Assembly: GCF_036850765.1 (NCBI RefSeq)
Contig: NC_089490.1
Coordinates: 133,080,522-133,144,521, forward strand
Direction of reading: 5' to 3'
DNA: 64,000 bases
From: Saccopteryx bilineata
Taxonomy: Eukaryota; Chordata; Mammalia; Chiroptera; Emballonuridae
The notes under the pieces are model-generated. The model was not told the DNA's origin and searched no databases. It was given only the letters and a program-made list of their open reading frames with translations. Each line of letters opens with the position of its first letter. Position 1 is the stretch's first letter. The position numbers and the translations under genes were made by a program. Below are positions 60,393 to 64,000 of this stretch, piece after piece.

Positions 60393-60642
60393 TTTGGCTG
60401 GAGTGTGAGTGGAGGGACAGTGAAGGAGATACTCTTTTGGCTGGAGTGTGAGTGGAGGGACAGTGAAGGAGATACTCTTTTGGCTGGAGTGTGAGTGAAG
60501 GGACAGTGAAGGAGATACTCTTTTGGCTGGAGTGTGAATGGAGGAACAGTGAGGGAGATACTCTTTTGGTTGGAGTGTGAGTGGAAGGACAGTGAAGGAG
60601 ATACTCTTTTGGCTGGAGTGTGAGTGGAGGGACAGTGAAAGA
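60393..60642 (+). repeat. 43-bp minisatellite, about 5.8 copies
   Basis: Units start at 60,393, 60,436, 60,479, 60,522, 60,565 and 60,608, each with TTTGGCTGGAGTGTGAGTGG and GACAGTGAAGGAGATACTC. Copies 3-5 carry scattered substitutions (GTGAGTGAAG, GTGAATGGAGGAA, TTGGTTGGAG), so the array is older than the one at 35.9 kb. Since 43 is not a multiple of three, frames change between units. Confidence 0.98.
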
Positions 60643-61110
60643 GAAGAGTGGGGCTCATTATATTTTTCAGTTCAAATCCTATTTACTTTGCTGTTCATAT
60701 ATTTGTGTACTGTTAGGAAAATATTTTAAAAATATTTATTAAAATGTGTTTTTAAAATTTTCTTACTGGACCAGCAACATTCTACCTCAGTTGTCTGAAG
60801 AGTATACACAACAGTTATAGTTCCAACTGAGATTTTATTCAGCTCTGGCTCTAGCCACTAGCTGATATTAAAATCAGAGATTTTCCCCAACAGCAAAAAG
60901 GGTGGAAGTATTCACGTAGACAGCGAGAGTCCTTCTCCAGCAGTGTTCTCAGCGTATAGTAAGTGGAGAGGATGACCAGGACTTCCATCAGATCTCTTAT
61001 TTACTCTTGTTTATTTACTGTGACAGGCCTGCAGAATAAAGTCACTGGTTGCTCAAACCAAGTAGTGGGAGGTGCTGGCAGGCGCGCTGGGTGAAGAGTG
61101 AGAGACTCAG
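60643..61110. other. Unassigned non-coding stretch
   Basis: Nothing recognised. Confidence 0.4.
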
Positions 61111-61228
61111 CCCTGGCCCATTGGCTCAGCGATAGAGCATTGGCCCAGGGTATGGATGTCCCAAGTTCGATTCCCGGCCAAGGCACACAGGGGAAGCTAC
61201 CATCTGCTTCTCCACTCCTCCCCCTCTC

Positions 61229-61269
<41 letters not shown>

Positions 61270-61474
61270 CCTCCTACAGTATTGGCTTGGTTGGAGCAAG
61301 TTGGCCCTGGGCATTGGCTATTGCTCCATGGCCTCACCTCAGGCACTAATATGGCTTGGTTGCTGATCAACAGAGCAATGGCCTCAGATGGGCAGAGCCC
61401 CATAGAGGGCTTTCTGGGTGGATCCCATCAGGGAAAATACGAGAGTCAGTCTTCTGTATTTTAAGAAAAAAAAA
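61111..61474 (+). mobile_element. SINE family B, older form
   Basis: Head CCCTGGCCCATTGGCTCAGC, B box AAGTTCGATTCCCGG, a (CT)n tract of about 38 bp, body TTGGTTGGAGCAAGTTGGCC and an A-rich tail. Flanks suggest an imperfect duplication (AGAGTGAGAGACTCAG against AGAATGAGGGAAACTCAG). It shares variants with the copy at 47,593 rather than with the young copies. Confidence 0.92.
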
Positions 61475-62684
61475 GAATGAGGGAAACTCAGTCCTGTTCA
61501 CTCTATCTGGGACCCACACCTGCTCCCACGGTGCTCAGGAAGCTCATCTGTAACATTAGAGTTTGACTTGGCCTCACCTGCCTCACCCATCTCTGAACTT
61601 CTTATCTTTAGCAAGAATTTAAAATCTCTTAAATAGCCTCTGTTCAGAACTCTAATAGACAGACTGTGGCACTCAGCCTCATGTTCTTTGGACTAGAATT
61701 TTGGCTCCAAGGGGGTAAAAACATCTAACCAACCTCAAGATGGAAGGATGGAAATGTAGTGATTTGACAGTTTTTAAAAATCTATTTGAATGGAAATATA
61801 GCTCATTTTTTAAAAAAAAGTTAAACTTGTTTCATCAGCGATTTTACATACCTTTGAAAATGCCACCTTCTCCTAAGTAAATTTTCAAAGAGAAATCACA
61901 ATATCGCTTAGCGGAAGCAGTGCTGCTGTGCTCTCAGACACTCATATGGGGTGGGAAACACTGTTCTGCCTGTAAATATGGTCTAGATTAGAAAAGCCAT
62001 CAAAAGCACTTGAATCACATAAATAATATTCTGTTTAGGGGACTGAAGTGGGGCAGAGGAAAGAAAGGTAGTTAATTAAAAAGGTTGCAATCAGCCCTTT
62101 AAAATCCCTAAAATACATATATTATTGTTTACCTCCCCCCTTGTTTTTTTGAGTCTGCCCAGTCCATATTTACTTAGAAGACCAGTTGGCAATGAAGGGT
62201 AGCCTGGGTCTCACAGGTAAATAAAGAATGCTTTGCAGACACTAATTGTGTTCCATTCCCTGGAAACTGCCTCATGGGTAAATGGTGTGCTTTGGAAACT
62301 TACATAAAAAGGGAACATCAAGATCTGCCTTGGAGTTAGAGCCCAGTAGGGAGAACGAGACCAGAAGCTCCCACCCTTGGAGCGGAGGGGGGAGTTTGCA
62401 GATTCTGAAATGTAAGGCAAGCTCAAGCAGGACTTATGAAAAAAGTGGTCTAAAAAACAATGCCACTATTGAATTTTATTGTATATTGTATCTGTTTATT
62501 TCTGTGGAAGATGTCTTCTCCCAGTTGTTGTTTGAAGCTCACACACCTTGTGGGCCCTGCCATCTTGCACATCCCTGGAACCCTTTGCCCCCTCCTCTGC
62601 CAGGCATCTTTTTGGTGTGGCTGCCCATAGAAGTGTGCTGCCCAACATTGGCCCTTGTGGCCCCAGCTCCACCTCCTCCTCCTT
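61475..62684. other. Unassigned non-coding stretch
   Basis: Nothing recognised. Confidence 0.4.
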
Positions 62685-62745
62685 GTGTGACCTTGAGCAA
62701 ACCACTTTTCCTCTCTGGCCTCCTTTTTGTGTCTGTCAAATGTTG
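62685..62745 (+). mobile_element. MIR SINE remnant
   Basis: TGTGTGACCTTGAGCAAACC, then ACTTTTCCTCTCTGGCCTCC, a short MIR core. Confidence 0.7.
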
Positions 62746-62913
62746 AGGGCAGAGAGGAGGTGTGGGGTGAGATGTAGGGTCAATTTCCATATCCTCTTCA
62801 ATCTTTGCAGTTCTGCCTTTCTATGAAATAATCTGTGAATTCTGTGTCAGGGTTAAAACTCATTACGTACCCATTAAAAGTAATCTTGTGCTGCTTGCCT
62901 GGATTCCACAGTT

Positions 62914-63295
62914 GTTGTTTTGTTGTTTGTTGTTGTTGTTTGTATTTTTCTGAAGTGAGAAGCTGGGAGTCAGAGACAGATTCCCTCATGCTCCTGACCA
63001 GGGTCCACCCAGCATGCCCACCAGGGGGCAATGCTCTGCCCATTTGGGCTATTGCTCCACTGAAACAGGAGCCATTCTAGTGCCTGAGGCAGAGGCCATG
63101 GAGCCGTCCTCAGCGTCCGGGCCAACTTTTGTTCCAATGGAGTCTTGGTTGTGGGAGGGGAAGAAAGACAGAGAGAAAGGAGAGGGGAAGGGCGGAGAAG
63201 CAGATAGGCACTTCTGTGTGCCCTGGCTGGGAATCGAACCTGGGACTTCCACACGCTGGGCCTACGCTCTACTGCTGAGCCAGCTGGCCAGGGCT
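62914..63295 (-). mobile_element. SINE family B, older form
   Basis: A minus-strand copy with a TTG-rich start, GTATTTTTCTGAAGTGAGAA, a single CCACCAGGGGGCAATGCTCT block, a TTTGTTCCAATGGAGTC body and a head complement. Imperfect duplication: GATTCCACAGTT (about 62,902) against GATTCCAGTT (about 63,297). Confidence 0.92.
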
Positions 63296-64000
63296 AGATT
63301 CCAGTTTTCTTTCCACTCGTGAAAGGGGTGGCCATAGGACTCTCCGAAAGTCTTCACCCTCCTCAATACTACCAAACCACCTCCAAAGACATGCACTGCT
63401 TGCTGGAGGAAGTTGGGGTACCTCTCCTGACCTCAGACCCACAGCTAGGGACTGTACCTCCTTCAAACCCTGCTATCCAGGGACTGAGCCTGCATTTCTC
63501 TGCTCCTCCTCAGGCCCCAGGAAGGAAAGGACCCTGAGATCCGTGGCCATCTCTCTGTTTGTGGAGTCAGGGCCTCAATATTGTGTTTGGAGGGAACAGC
63601 CTCACTGATCAGCATCCTTGGTCCTTGTCAGCTGCAGCCAGCTCTACAAACCCTTTTGCAGAGCACTAACCTTTTGATTTAATTTTATTTGCCACAGCAG
63701 GACCATCACCAAAAGGGAACAATACGCCCTTGCCATCTGGCCCAGATGCCCCAGGCACTGCTGCCGCCACGCAGCCCAGGGTCCTCGGAGGGCCACTCTG
63801 AGAGCGGCTGCAATCCCACCAGCCTCGCGAGAAGGGTGCCCTGGTTTTGTGTTTTTGCAAATCAACCTTTTAAAATCCAGATACAGGCTACAGCTAGTGA
63901 CTCAGAAAACCATAAATAATGCAGCAGACCTTGCTCGAGGAAAGAAAGAAAGAAAAAAAGCCCCAAAGTTGTATCTATCATTATACTTAGCCGGTATTTA
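63296..64000. other. Unassigned non-coding stretch
   Basis: No exon or repeat is recognised, apart from a short GAAA run near 63,940-63,957. Confidence 0.4.

Noticed and set aside
1..64000. Endogenous retrovirus or LTR elements
   Set aside because: I looked for paired LTR-like direct repeats, gag/pol/env-like frames and primer-binding sites, and saw none that could be supported by eye.

Overview
This window is mammalian nuclear DNA, and the repeats point to a bat. It holds eight copies of a long tRNA-derived SINE of the Ves type known from bats, ten copies of two further related tRNA-derived SINEs, a bat-style LINE-1 3' end, and hAT-type DNA transposons with good terminal repeats. Older layers shared by all placental mammals (MIR, L2, Tigger1, ancient L1) lie beneath. 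The Ves-type SINEs argue for an echolocating (non-pteropodid) bat, but the species cannot be fixed by eye.

I see no convincing host protein-coding exon, tRNA, rRNA or snRNA gene, no endogenous retrovirus and no CRISPR array. Nearly all open frames are chance frames or frames running through SINEs and microsatellites. The only clearly protein-derived sequence is a broken hAT transposase on the minus strand at 38,574-40,511. The window reads as intergenic or deep intronic DNA.

Layout: 0-19.6 kb is ordinary non-coding DNA with L1 3' ends, SINEs, MIR/L2 remnants and a palindromic repeat at 9.7-9.95 kb. 19.64-31.35 kb is strikingly poor in young insertions and contains a small CpG-dense patch (21.35-21.69 kb). 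31.35-37.1 kb has a SINE grown into a purine microsatellite, an AT-rich stretch resembling decayed antisense L1, and a nearly perfect 47-bp minisatellite. 37.77-41.93 kb is a nest: an ancient antisense L1 holds a SINE that was split by a 2.47-kb hAT transposon, then a second SINE, then a Tigger1-like element. 42-51.5 kb is dense in repeats, including a 5'-truncated L1 with target-site duplications that is itself split by a SINE. 51.5-61.1 kb is again poor in young repeats apart from a 330-bp hAT MITE. It holds a strong hairpin (59.24-59.28 kb) and a 43-bp minisatellite. 61.1-64 kb carries two more Ves-type SINEs.

The SINE families are called A, B and C here. A is about 200 bp with head TGGTGGCGCAGTGG. 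B is the Ves type, about 380 bp. C is about 250-390 bp, shares head and tail with A and has extra internal repeats. Repeat names come from recognising consensus features by eye, not from a database search, so boundaries without target-site duplications are approximate.
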